DNA of 64,000 nucleotides from Streptomyces sp. Go-475 (lineage in GTDB: Bacteria > Actinomycetota > Actinomycetes > Streptomycetales > Streptomycetaceae), in contig NZ_CP026121.1 of the NCBI RefSeq assembly GCF_003330845.1, forward strand, positions 2,833,501 through 2,897,500, given 5' to 3'. The translations under genes and the position numbers were made by a program. Each line of letters starts with the position of its first letter. Within the stretch, counting starts at the first letter, position 1. Shown one piece after another: positions 24,284 through 32,941 of the stretch. The notes beneath the pieces were generated by a model that was not told where the DNA came from, did not search any database, and was given only the letters and a program-made list of their open reading frames with translations.

Positions 24284-27199
24284 CTACGGCTTGGGCCTCG
24301 GAAGAATCTCCCCGTATACGTGCCACTTGCCCATTGCGTCCTGGAAGACGCGCGTCACCTTGTACTCGGAGCCCTTGGCAAGGAGCAGCTCGCGTTCCCC
24401 CGGATGCTTGGAGAGGTGATCGATCCAGAGGGCGGGGGTGCCCTTTGGCACTCGCCAGTGCATCCACACAGGCAGGGAGTCGAACGGGGGCGGCGGTGTC
24501 TTTCCGAGTGCCGTGGAGGTGAACGCCTTGTCGTCGAACACGCCGCCCTCCATCTCAAGCGGTGACTTCAGCGGCTGGCCGTCGATCCTGATGTGGTCGA
24601 CCCCTGTGCCGCGCACGACCATGACGTCCTCGGGGACAGGACGAGCGCCCATGACATTGTCCATCTCGTCGATGACGTGCTTGAGCGAGTCGTCCAGTTC
24701 GTTCCCGAAGCGCAAATGATTGTTGATCTGCGTGTACTCGTTGCCACTGTACGTCCGCAGCGCCTCCCACGACTCGGGGGGCAGGTCGTCCAAGAACTTG
24801 TTCCAGTAGGCATTGCCGTACGCCAGCCCCGCCTCGTTACTGACGCTGGGCGCGGGGTTCGTACCGCGAGCGAGTTCGGCCGTGGCCACCGCGTGCTTCT
24901 CAGCGTCGGTGGCCAGGTTGCCGAAGTCGTCCGCCGACATGTGCGGCTTGTATTCGAACGGCTGATCGGTACCGCTGCCCGGCACATCCGCGCCCTGATG
25001 TCCCGGAACGTCGGTGCCGTGGTGCACAGCGGCATCCGCGGCACCCCCGATGCCGGCGTGGTCACCGGCATACGCCGCGTCGTCCGCGTGTCCGGCGCCG
25101 TGCGCCGCGTCGTCCCCGTGCCCCGCGCCGTGCGAGGCGTCGTCGGCGTGACCGGCGCCGGGGACGTCGTGGCCCGGGCCGTGGCCGCCTGTGCCGGGGA
25201 CGTCGTGGCCGCCCGGGTGGGGCGTGGTCGGGACGTCGTTCGCCGGGCTTGCGGCCTGGTGGTACCACGGCGTCGAGGGGCCGGGGTGAGCACCGCTGCC
25301 GGGGACGTCGGGGCCGCCCGGGTGGGGCGTGGTCGGGACGTCGTTCGCCGGGCTTGCGGCCTGGTGGTACCACGGCGTCGAGGGGCCGGGGTGAGCACCG
25401 CTGCCGGGGACGTCGGGGCCGCCCGTGTGCGGGGCCGGCGGCACGTCGTGCGCCGGGTTGGCGCCCGTCGTCTGGCTGTACCACGGGGTCCCGGCACCGG
25501 GGTGGCCGCCCGTGTGCGGTGCGGTGGTCGGAGTCGTGTCGTACGACGAGGGCGGAGGCGCCTGGTCGTACGCCGACGGGGCCGGTGCGTGATCGTACGT
25601 GCCCGGCGACGGCGCGTGACCGTACGGGGACGCGGACGGAGCGTGGCCGTACGGTGCGCCACCGGTCGGGGTGTGGCCGTACGGCGAGCCGGTCGTCGGC
25701 GTGTGGTCGTACGGTGCGCCGCCCGTCGGGGTGTGGTCGTACGCCGACGGAGCGGGTGTCGGGTCGAAGGCGCCGCCCGGGGTGTGGATCGGGGCCGTCG
25801 GGGGCGTGGTGTAGTGCCCCGGGGTGGCCGCGTTGTCCACCGTGTGCGCGGTTCCGTCGACGCTCTGGGCCATTCCCGCGTACGACGGTGTCGGGGCGCC
25901 CTGCGTCGTCCAGTGGGCCGGAAGCGTCGGGGTGGTGCCGTGGGGAACCGTCGGGGTCGTGCCCTGGGGAACCGGTGTCGTGTCGATCGTGCCGTTGGGC
26001 GAGACGAGGTTGCCGTTCGGGGCCAGCTGGTGGCCGTCGGGGAGGTGGACCGAGCCGTCGGGGAGCGTGGGGATGTCGATGTTGCCGACGCCCTTCAGGC
26101 CCTTGGTGATGTCGCCGATCTTCGACAGACCGGCGCCCGCACCCTTGGCGATGTAGGTCATCGGGTCGATCACCCGGCCCGCCTTGCCCGCCACCGACAA
26201 CGCCTTCGCCACCGCGCCCGCCTTGCCCGCACCCGAGGCCGCAGCCCCGGCGCCGCCGGTGAAGACCGTGGTCAGGACGTTGAAGGTGACCGCACCCGCG
26301 GCGCGGGCGGGGTTCTTGCCCCACTGGTCCCACGCCACCAGCGCCTTGCCGGTCTCCTTCATCGCGGTGCGCGAGTCACGCAGCCAGGACGGCATGTCCT
26401 TGTCCGACGCCGTCCAGAACCACGCCTGCGCCCCGGGGATCGCCGTGATGGCCAGGCCGGTCGCGAGCTGGGCCAGGCCCTTCCACGCCTGGCCCATCGC
26501 CTCCCAGCCACCGAAGCCGACCAGGGTGCCCAGACCCTTGATCGTGCCCCAGATACCGTCGACGATCAGCCCGTCCCACACGAACGACTTCACCCAGTGG
26601 CCGACCTCGTACCACTTGTGCTTCTCCTCCACCGGGTCACCCCAGGGGAGCTTGGCGTTCTTCATGTCCTCGGCGTTGAAGCCGTACTGGTTCTTCTTGT
26701 CCGAACCATCGCCGGCCACCATCTGCGTCCCGCCCCACAACGCGGTGATCTTGTTGTGGCAGGTCCGCTCCGCCGCCCAGAACGCCGCGACCGTCGCGGT
26801 GATGTCATCACGCAGCTTGTTGTGCTCGTCGACCTTGTCCTCGTCGTACTCCCACTCGTCATCGTCCTTGACCGACGAGACGAAAGCCGCCGCGTCCGCT
26901 TTGAGCTGCTTCAGCTTCGCCACCAGCGGACGGATTTCGGTGGCATACGACGACAGCGCGCCCGAGACCTTCTCCAGGTCGTCGGCGAAGGCGTCCGCCT
27001 TCTCCTTCACCGGCTTCGTCGTCGCGAACAACTGCTCCGCCTCCGGAGCGTGGTAGAACGCCGACAAGCCCTGGAAACGGGAGTGGATGTCACCGCCCGC
27101 CTCCCGGACGTGACCCGCGTCCTTCTTCAGGTCCGCGTAGTCCGTCTCCAGCTGCTCCAGATTCCCGGTGAACTGGGGGATCTTCTCCGGCTGGATCAC
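24284..27199 (-). CDS. Type VII-secreted polymorphic toxin with C-terminal ADP-ribosyltransferase
   Basis: 971 residues from a GTG at 27199 that overlaps the preceding stop (GTGA). Residues 1-110 are a helical, LXG/WXG-like secretion domain ([18 protein letters not shown]). Residues about 110-370 include conserved polymorphic-toxin segments with hydrophobic stretches ([19 protein letters not shown]). Residues about 390-790 are a Pro/His/Gly/Thr-rich repeat linker ([22 protein letters not shown]). The C-terminal 170 residues form an R-S-E ADP-ribosyltransferase: Arg863 in VVRGTG, Ser895 in FTSTAL, and the E-x-E Glu935/Glu937 in [11 protein letters not shown]. It probably attacks competitor or host targets. 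Immunity genes follow directly. Confidence 0.85.
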   Translation of the reverse strand: MIQPEKIPQFTGNLEQLETDYADLKKDAGHVREAGGDIHSRFQGLSAFYHAPEAEQLFATTKPVKEKADAFADDLEKVSGALSSYATEIRPLVAKLKQLKADAAAFVSSVKDDDEWEYDEDKVDEHNKLRDDITATVAAFWAAERTCHNKITALWGGTQMVAGDGSDKKNQYGFNAEDMKNAKLPWGDPVEEKHKWYEVGHWVKSFVWDGLIVDGIWGTIKGLGTLVGFGGWEAMGQAWKGLAQLATGLAITAIPGAQAWFWTASDKDMPSWLRDSRTAMKETGKALVAWDQWGKNPARAAGAVTFNVLTTVFTGGAGAAASGAGKAGAVAKALSVAGKAGRVIDPMTYIAKGAGAGLSKIGDITKGLKGVGNIDIPTLPDGSVHLPDGHQLAPNGNLVSPNGTIDTTPVPQGTTPTVPHGTTPTLPAHWTTQGAPTPSYAGMAQSVDGTAHTVDNAATPGHYTTPPTAPIHTPGGAFDPTPAPSAYDHTPTGGAPYDHTPTTGSPYGHTPTGGAPYGHAPSASPYGHAPSPGTYDHAPAPSAYDQAPPPSSYDTTPTTAPHTGGHPGAGTPWYSQTTGANPAHDVPPAPHTGGPDVPGSGAHPGPSTPWYHQAASPANDVPTTPHPGGPDVPGSGAHPGPSTPWYHQAASPANDVPTTPHPGGHDVPGTGGHGPGHDVPGAGHADDASHGAGHGDDAAHGAGHADDAAYAGDHAGIGGAADAAVHHGTDVPGHQGADVPGSGTDQPFEYKPHMSADDFGNLATDAEKHAVATAELARGTNPAPSVSNEAGLAYGNAYWNKFLDDLPPESWEALRTYSGNEYTQINNHLRFGNELDDSLKHVIDEMDNVMGARPVPEDVMVVRGTGVDHIRIDGQPLKSPLEMEGGVFDDKAFTSTALGKTPPPPFDSLPVWMHWRVPKGTPALWIDHLSKHPGERELLLAKGSEYKVTRVFQDAMGKWHVYGEILPRPKP
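25211..25420. repeat. Two identical 105-base tandem units in the toxin gene
   Basis: Positions 25211-25315 and 25316-25420 are base-for-base identical. They encode a 35-residue block ([18 protein letters not shown] and onward) twice in the toxin linker. This is a very recent duplication. Confidence 0.95.
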
Positions 27200-27582
27200 C
27201 GCTTACCGACTCCCGGCAGATCCACCACAGGCGCCTGCAGCGTCTTGCGCTGCGCCTCGGCCGCCATCTCCTCGTCCCCGTTCAGATACGCCGTGGTGGC
27301 ATCCACCGCGCCCTGCAACGACTTGCCCGCCCGCGCCGCGACGAACTTCAGATCCTTCGTCGCGTGCTCCGCGAACTGCGACAACGCCAAAGCGACCAGG
27401 CCGCCCTGCGCCTTCTCGCCGCCCTCACCGCCACCCTCGGCCGAGACGGTGCCCGCGCTGGACGCCGCCGACGTCAGATGCTCACCGAACGCCTTCGCGT
27501 ACTTCTCCAGCTTCGACGCCGCATCACCCGTCGTCTTCAGCACATGCGAAATACCCTGCGGCTTCAAATCCCAGCCGGGCAC
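27196..27582 (-). CDS. DUF6507-like small protein, ESX-associated
   Basis: 128 residues from a GTG at 27582 ([18 protein letters not shown]). The PGWD start and predicted helical-hairpin layout ([29 protein letters not shown]) fit DUF6507, which accompanies WXG100 genes in Streptomyces. Its stop overlaps the toxin's GTG start, so the two are translationally coupled. This is the arrangement expected for a secretion partner or chaperone of the toxin. Confidence 0.75.
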   Translation of the reverse strand: MPGWDLKPQGISHVLKTTGDAASKLEKYAKAFGEHLTSAASSAGTVSAEGGGEGGEKAQGGLVALALSQFAEHATKDLKFVAARAGKSLQGAVDATTAYLNGDEEMAAEAQRKTLQAPVVDLPGVGKR

Positions 27583-27642
27583 CGAAAACCCCCGTCACGC
27601 ACAATCAACGAACAACCTGACAGAACAACACCAGCGGCAGAC

Positions 27643-27957
27643 TCAGCCGATGTTGTCGACCGCCGCCTTCGCGCGCTGAATCGTCGACTGCGCCGTGCCG
27701 TCGTTCTTCTCCAGCGTCGTCTTCAGCAGATGAATGATGTTCTTCACCTCTTGCGAGGCGTTGTTCCACCGCTGTTCCTTGCCGTGGTACTCATCCGCCA
27801 CACCATCCGCCGTGAAGTCGGCCATCGCCGCCTTCACCTGCTTGTCACGCTCGGTGATCAGCGACTCCAGACGGCCGATCACCCCCTGGATGTTCGACTG
27901 CGCATCCGCCGACGCACCCGTGTCATACGACCGGCGATCCGAACCCGCACCCGCCAT
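27643..27957 (-). CDS. WXG100/ESAT-6-like protein (pore-forming ESAT-6-type family)
   Basis: 104 residues from the ATG at 27957, with GGGGAG nine bases before; the adjacent GTG at 27960 is possible. It is a helical hairpin of the ESAT-6 size class: RLESLITERDKQVKAAMADF, a turn with W64 (EQRWNN) in place of a strict WxG, then SQEVKNIIHLLKTTLEKND. It has no signal peptide, as expected for ESX substrates. It forms a tandem pair with the gene upstream (108 bases between them); such pairs usually heterodimerise and are secreted together. Confidence 0.8.
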   Translation of the reverse strand: MAGAGSDRRSYDTGASADAQSNIQGVIGRLESLITERDKQVKAAMADFTADGVADEYHGKEQRWNNASQEVKNIIHLLKTTLEKNDGTAQSTIQRAKAAVDNIG

Positions 27958-28065
27958 CACACACCACTCCCCGAGAAACCCAAAGAAACCAGAAACCAGA
28001 AAACCGGAACCGGAAATCGAACCGGCAGCAACCGAACGCCGGCAGCGCTCAAACGCCGGCCGTGC

Positions 28066-28392
28066 TCAGCGGAAACGCGCGGCGTCGAAATTCGCCGCCG
28101 ACATCTGCTGACGCGCGTTGTCACCCTGCTCCTGGTCACCCGAGGAGAACGCCGAGTCCATCCCGGACTGACCGCCCAGGATCGCCGACAGCGACGAGTT
28201 CAGATCCGAGGCGATACGGTCCGCCCGCGCCTTGAACTGGTCGAACATCACACGACCCGAACCGTTGAACTTGCCCTCCAGCGGCTGCGCCGCCGCCACC
28301 AACTGCCGGACCAGACCACCCAGATCATCCGTCGAACCACGCGTGTCACGCTGCAACGTCGACAGCGTCTGAGCCCCCATGTCGAACTTCAT
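28066..28392 (-). CDS. WXG100-like protein, first gene of the ESX run
   Basis: 108 residues from the ATG at 28392, with a strong GGGGGAGG ribosome site. It is a helical hairpin with the WxG turn changed to F42-N-G44 (GKFNGSGR), helix LGGLVRQLVAAAQPLEG before it and VMFDQFKARADRIASDLN after it, a short linker, and the tail FDAARFR. Length and layout fit the CFP-10/EsxB side of an Esx pair. The preceding 170 bases are relatively AT-rich and probably carry the promoter of the whole 16-kb gene run. Confidence 0.75.
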   Translation of the reverse strand: MKFDMGAQTLSTLQRDTRGSTDDLGGLVRQLVAAAQPLEGKFNGSGRVMFDQFKARADRIASDLNSSLSAILGGQSGMDSAFSSGDQEQGDNARQQMSAANFDAARFR

Positions 28393-28561
28393 GGCTAACT
28401 CGCCTCCCCCGTATGGGCCATCGCGGCGACCACCTCCGGCCGCCCTCAAGTCTCGTCAATAATCTCTATCAACACGACAGTTGCCTGTGCAATCGGGGTC
28501 CGGTTCAGTCACAGAAGCACCACACAATCATGACCGAACCATGGGTCGGGCGGTCCGTACG

Positions 28562-29740
28562 TCAGCGGGCGGAGGCGGCCGTCGGGCCCTCTCGGCAGAT
28601 CAGCAGCAGGGCCCGGTCGTCGTTGACGTCCTTGGCCACGGCCTCGATGAGGTGCCAGGCGGCGCCGTGGAAGCCGCCGGCGACGTAGCGGTCGGCCTCG
28701 CCGGTGAGGCGGTCGATGCCCTCGACGATGTCGCGGTCGGCGGTCTCCACCAGGCCGTCGGTGAACAGCATCAGCACGTCACCCGGCCGCAAGGAGCCCT
28801 TCACCGGGTCGAACTGGGCGCCGTCGTACACGCCGAGGAGCGGGCCCTCGGCCGCCTTCTCCTCCCAGCGGCCGGTGCCGGCGCTGAGCTGGAGGCCCGG
28901 CGGGTGGCCGGCGGAGTAGAGCTCGTAGTCGCCGGAGTCCAGGTCGAGGACCAGGTGGATGGAGGTGGCGAAGCCCTCGTCCCAGTCCTGGCGCAGCAGG
29001 TAGCCGTTGGCGGCGGGGAGGAAGGCGTGCGGCGGGAGGGAGCCCAGCAGACCGCCGAACGCGCCGGACAGGAGCAGGGCGCGGGAGCCCGCGTCCATGC
29101 CCTTGCCGGAGACGTCCGTGAGGACGACCTCGAGCGTGCGGCCGCCGTTGGTGCGGGCCGCCACCACGAAGTCGCCCGAGAAGGACTGGCCGCCCGCCGG
29201 GCGCAGGGCCATCTCCCGGTGCCAGCCGTCCGGGAGGCCGGGCAGCTTGCTCTGCACCCGGATGCGTTCGCGCAGGTCGAACAGCATGGTGCCGCCGCGC
29301 CGCCAGGGGACGCCGACCCGGCTGCGGAACTGGGCCAGCAGCAGTCCGAAGAAACCGCAGGCGGCGACCACCAGCACCACGCCGGGGGTGACCCGGGAGG
29401 GTCCCTCCGTGTAGGGGCCGAGCCGCACCGACTCCACGATCAGCGCCGTGGCCGACGCCGCGTACAGGCCGAGCAGGCTCGCCGGGCGCAGCAGCAGGCC
29501 GCCCACGACGACCGGCATGACCAGCGCGGCCGGGGAGAACCACACCGGGTTCACGAGCGTCGCCGTGGCGATCAGCGGGACGGTCAAAAGCAGGCCGGCC
29601 AGGGCGATCCAGTCCGAGCCGTCGCCGCGGAAGTAGTCCACGGCGGCCCGGCGCACGCCGACGCGGGCCCGGTGCCACTGCTTCTTCAACCGGGCCGTGA
29701 ACGTCTCGGCTTCCGCGCGCCGCTCTCGTCCTGATGCCAT
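28562..29740 (-). CDS. SpoIIE-type PP2C protein phosphatase with membrane N-terminus
   Basis: 392 residues. About four to five transmembrane helices lie in residues 45-145. The PP2C/SpoIIE catalytic domain (about 175-385) has metal-binding motifs SGDFVVA, TDVSGKGMDAG, FTDGLVETAD and VNDDRALLL. It dephosphorylates Ser/Thr phosphoproteins such as anti-sigma antagonists, by family knowledge. ATG at 29740. It is divergent from the Eis-type gene and is a tail-to-head neighbour of the ESX run; no link is evident. Its substrate is unknown. Confidence 0.9.
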   Translation of the reverse strand: MASGRERRAEAETFTARLKKQWHRARVGVRRAAVDYFRGDGSDWIALAGLLLTVPLIATATLVNPVWFSPAALVMPVVVGGLLLRPASLLGLYAASATALIVESVRLGPYTEGPSRVTPGVVLVVAACGFFGLLLAQFRSRVGVPWRRGGTMLFDLRERIRVQSKLPGLPDGWHREMALRPAGGQSFSGDFVVAARTNGGRTLEVVLTDVSGKGMDAGSRALLLSGAFGGLLGSLPPHAFLPAANGYLLRQDWDEGFATSIHLVLDLDSGDYELYSAGHPPGLQLSAGTGRWEEKAAEGPLLGVYDGAQFDPVKGSLRPGDVLMLFTDGLVETADRDIVEGIDRLTGEADRYVAGGFHGAAWHLIEAVAKDVNDDRALLLICREGPTAASAR

Positions 29741-29902
29741 TAGTTCGGGACCCTATCCATCGGACCAGCCCCTTGGCACGGGAGGTCCCACTTGTCCCCC
29801 GTCCGAGGGCCGACTTCACAGTGAACTTCACAGCGCGCCGTCCCGCCGCCGCCCGGGGGAAATTCCCTCGCTCGTCCCGCGGGGCGCTGGTAGGCATGAC
29901 CC

Positions 29903-31153
29903 ATGGCGACTGACGCGACCGGCCCTTCGGCCGGCCTCCGGACACTGGCGCGGGACGATTGGGACAAGTGGTACGACACCCTGCTCCGGGGCTTCGGCGG
30001 GGTGCCGGAGGCCGCCGAGGAACGGGAGTTGTGGAACTCACTGACCGAGTTCGACCGTTCACTCGGTGTCTGGGACGGGGACGAGTGCGTGGGGACGGCG
30101 GGGGCGTTCAGCTTCCGGGTCACCGTGCCCGGCGGCGCGTCGGTGCCGGCCGCGGGCGTCACGATGGTGAGCGTGGCCGCCACGCACCGGCGGCGCGGGA
30201 TCCTGACGTCGATGATGCGGCGGCAGCTGGACGACGTCCGGGCCCTGGGTGAGCCGCTGGCCGTACTGACGGCGTCGGAGCCGGCGATCTACGGCCGGTT
30301 CGGGTACGGCGCCGCGACGTTCCAGCTGAACGCCGAGATCGACACGAGCCGGGTGCGGCTGTCGGTGCCGCCCGGCACCGACGACGTACGCGTGCGGTAC
30401 GCGGTGCCCGCCGCTGTCCTCGACGCGTGCGAGGCGGTGTGCGCCCGGCTGGTTCCGGAGCGCCCCGGGATGCTGGCCCGGCTGCCCGGCTGGGAGCGGC
30501 TCGGGCTGCTCGACCCGGAAGAGGCGCGGGAGGGGGCGTCGCCGCTGCAGTGCGTCGTCGCCGAGCGGGACGGGGAGACGGTCGGGTACGCGCGGTACCG
30601 CGTCAAGCCGAGCTGGGAGACGCCCGGGCCCAACGGCTCGGTGATCCTGCGGGACTCGGCCGCGTTGGATCCCGCGGCGGACGCGGCGCTCTGGCGGTTC
30701 CTGTTCGACATCGACCTGACGTCGACGCTGGTGGTGCGGGGGCGGCCGGTGGACGACGCGTGGCAGTACCTGGTCTCCGACCCGCGGCGGTGCCGGCCTT
30801 GGGTGCGGGACTCGCTGTACGTCCGGCCGGTGGACGTGGGGGCCGCGCTGGAGGCGCGGACGTACCAGACGCCGGTGGATGTGGTGTTCGAGGTGGAGGA
30901 CGCGTTCTGCCCCTGGAACGCCGGGCGTTGGCGGCTCAGCGGGGACGCGAAGGGGGCGTCCTGCGAGCGGACGTCGGACGCGGCGGATCTCGCCTTGTCG
31001 GTACGGGAGTTGGGGGCGGCGTACCTCGGGGGCGTGTCGCTGGCCGCGCTGGCGGCGGCGGGGCGGGTGCGGGAGCTGCGGCGCGGGGCGCTGGCGGAGG
31101 CCTCGACGGCCTTCGGCAGCGTTGTGGCGCCGTGGCTGCAGCACGGTTTCTGA
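29903..31153 (+). CDS. Eis-type GNAT N-acetyltransferase
   Basis: 416 residues with the three-part Eis layout: an N-terminal GNAT domain with the CoA loop RRRGI (96-100), a central second GNAT-like fold, and a C-terminal SCP2-like domain. Tyr130 in AIYGRFGYG is the general acid position, and the chain ends in Phe (WLQHGF), whose carboxylate acts as the base in Eis. Family members acetylate amines of aminoglycosides and lysines; the natural substrate here is unknown. ATG at 29903. Confidence 0.9.
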   Translation: MATDATGPSAGLRTLARDDWDKWYDTLLRGFGGVPEAAEERELWNSLTEFDRSLGVWDGDECVGTAGAFSFRVTVPGGASVPAAGVTMVSVAATHRRRGILTSMMRRQLDDVRALGEPLAVLTASEPAIYGRFGYGAATFQLNAEIDTSRVRLSVPPGTDDVRVRYAVPAAVLDACEAVCARLVPERPGMLARLPGWERLGLLDPEEAREGASPLQCVVAERDGETVGYARYRVKPSWETPGPNGSVILRDSAALDPAADAALWRFLFDIDLTSTLVVRGRPVDDAWQYLVSDPRRCRPWVRDSLYVRPVDVGAALEARTYQTPVDVVFEVEDAFCPWNAGRWRLSGDAKGASCERTSDAADLALSVRELGAAYLGGVSLAALAAAGRVRELRRGALAEASTAFGSVVAPWLQHGF

Positions 31154-31161
31154 CGCCGGGA

Positions 31162-31210
31162 GCGGCTCGGGGCGCTCGGCGTCAGGGCGCTCGGCATCGG
31201 CGCGCTCGGG
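31162..31210. repeat. 15-base tandem repeat, intergenic
   Basis: The core GCGCTCGG recurs at 31172, 31187 and 31202 (period 15), between the Eis-type stop and the convergent glycosylase stop. Confidence 0.7.
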
Positions 31211-31229
31211 GCCCGGGCGTGCGGTGCGG

Positions 31230-32039
31230 TCAGTCGCGCTGGCAGGTCGGGCACCAGAAGAGGTTGCGGGCGGCGAGGTCGGCGGTGCGGATCTCGCCGC
31301 CGCAGATGTGGCAGGGCTGATCGGCCCTGCGGTAGACGTACACCTCGCCGCCGTGGTCGTCCACGCGGGGCGGGCGGCCCATCGCCTCCGGGGTGTGTTC
31401 CGGACGGACGGTGTCGATGCGGTTGTTGCGGACGCCCTCGCGCATGAGCTCGACCAGGTCGGTCCAGATCGCCTGCCACTCGGCGTGGGTGATGTCCCTG
31501 CCGGGGCGGTACGGGTCGATGCGGTGCCGGAAGAGGACCTCCGCGCGGTAGACGTTTCCGACGCCGGCGATGACCTTCTGGTCCATGAGGAGGGCGGCGA
31601 TCGTCGTACGGCTGCGGGAGACGCGGCGGTACGCGGTGTCCGGGTCGGCATCGTCGCGGAGCGGGTCGGGGCCGAGGCGGTCGTGTATCGCCTGCTTCTC
31701 CGGGGGTGTGATGAGGGCGCAGGTGGTGGGGCCGCGGAGGTCGACGTACGCGGTGTCGTTCGCGAGGCGCAGGCGGACGGTGTCGGTGGGTGGGGGCGCG
31801 GGGGCCGGGCCGAAGGTGACCTTGCCGAAGAGGCCGAGGTGGATGTGGATCCAGTCGGTCGCGCGGAAGCCGAGGAAGAGGTGTTTGCCGTGGGCTTCCG
31901 TGTGGGTGAGTTCCGCGCCGGTGAGGAGGGTGGCGGCGGGGGTGAACGTGCCCTGGGGGCTGCTGGCCCGGGGGGCCGTGCCGAGGAAGGCCGTGGCGTA
32001 GTCCTGGGCCAGGCGGTGGATGGTGTGGCCTTCCGGCAC
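31230..32039 (-). CDS. Fpg/Nei family DNA glycosylase (endonuclease VIII type)
   Basis: Bifunctional base-excision repair enzyme removing oxidised bases and nicking the abasic site. 269 residues starting MPEGHTIHR, the Nei-type N-terminus with catalytic Pro2 (mature N-terminus) and Glu3. The conserved Lys is Lys52 (AHGKHLF). The H2TH region is IAGVGNVYRAEVLF, and a C-terminal C4 zinc finger has Cys243, 246, 263 and 266. ATG at 32039. It follows rpiB on the same strand after about 140 bases. Confidence 0.93.
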   Translation of the reverse strand: MPEGHTIHRLAQDYATAFLGTAPRASSPQGTFTPAATLLTGAELTHTEAHGKHLFLGFRATDWIHIHLGLFGKVTFGPAPAPPPTDTVRLRLANDTAYVDLRGPTTCALITPPEKQAIHDRLGPDPLRDDADPDTAYRRVSRSRTTIAALLMDQKVIAGVGNVYRAEVLFRHRIDPYRPGRDITHAEWQAIWTDLVELMREGVRNNRIDTVRPEHTPEAMGRPPRVDDHGGEVYVYRRADQPCHICGGEIRTADLAARNLFWCPTCQRD

Positions 32040-32067
32040 GGCTCTCGGCTCTCCCTTCGGTCTCAGG

Positions 32068-32121
32068 GCGCACCTGGGCGTCGGTGCGCACCTGGGTGCC
32101 AGGGCGCACCTGGGTGCCCGG
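32068..32121. repeat. 18-base tandem repeat, intergenic
   Basis: Three units start with GCGCACCTGGG at 32068, 32086 and 32104 (period 18), between rpiB and the glycosylase gene. They may lie in the mRNA leader. Confidence 0.75.
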
Positions 32122-32177
32122 CGCAGGGGGTGGCGGCGTCGGGCTGAGGCGCCCGCAGGGGGCGGGCCCCGGTGCGG

Positions 32178-32663
32178 TTACTGCTGCGGGTGGTGGGGCG
32201 GGATCGGGGGGAGGTCGCCCGTCGTTTCGTACGCGGCGAGCATGTCGATCCGGCGGATGTGACGCTCGTCACCGGAGAACGGGGTGTTGAGGAACGTCTC
32301 GACGAACTTCGTCGCCTCGTCCTGCGTGTGCATGCGCGCACCCACGGCGACGACGTTGGCGTTGTTGTGCTGTCGGCCGAGCGCCGCCGTCTCCTCGCTC
32401 CAGGCGAGGGCCGCGCGGACGCCCTTGACCTTGTTCGCCGCGATCTGCTCGCCGTTGCCGGAGCCGCCGATGACGATGCCGAGGGCGTCGGGGTCCGCGG
32501 CCGTCCGCTCCGCGGCGCGGAGGCAGAAGGGCGGGTAGTCGTCCTGGGCGTCGTAGAGGTGGGGGCCGCAGTCGACGGGCTCGTGGCCCGCCTCCTTCAG
32601 CCACTCGACGAGGTGGTTCTTCAGTTCGTAGCCGGCATGGTCCGAGCCGAGGTACACGCGCAT
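32178..32663 (-). CDS. rpiB: Ribose-5-phosphate isomerase B
   Basis: Interconverts ribose-5-phosphate and ribulose-5-phosphate in the pentose phosphate pathway. 161 residues, with the substrate motifs GSDHAGYELK (6-15) and IVIGGSGNGEQIAANK. Glu72 stands where E. coli RpiB has the catalytic Cys, which is the actinobacterial form. HNNANVVAVGARM carries the later phosphate-site residues. ATG at 32663. Confidence 0.94.
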   Translation of the reverse strand: MRVYLGSDHAGYELKNHLVEWLKEAGHEPVDCGPHLYDAQDDYPPFCLRAAERTAADPDALGIVIGGSGNGEQIAANKVKGVRAALAWSEETAALGRQHNNANVVAVGARMHTQDEATKFVETFLNTPFSGDERHIRRIDMLAAYETTGDLPPIPPHHPQQ

Positions 32664-32941
32664 GGGATGAGTGTGACACGGGTGTTTCGGGGAAGGCGCG
32701 CGGGGTGGCGCTCATGAAAACGTGAGGCGAATGTGAGCCGCATTACGGAAGCTCAGGAAAACCTCAAGTAACAATCTGGATTCAAAGGTTCTCCTAAACG
32801 TTCGCCTCCGATTCACTGGACCGGCTCGTACACCGCTCGTACGGGCCCCCGTACACCGTCATGCCGCGACACACCCCGTTCGTACGGCGCGTGCGGTTCC
32901 GTACGGAAGTACCACTCCCCGGCGCAAAGGAAATCCGTTCC

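Noticed and set aside
24593..27679. A 3-kb open frame on the plus strand opposite the toxin gene
   Set aside because: Low-complexity Arg/Val/Gly translation without family motifs; the minus strand carries the toxin with a recognisable ART domain.
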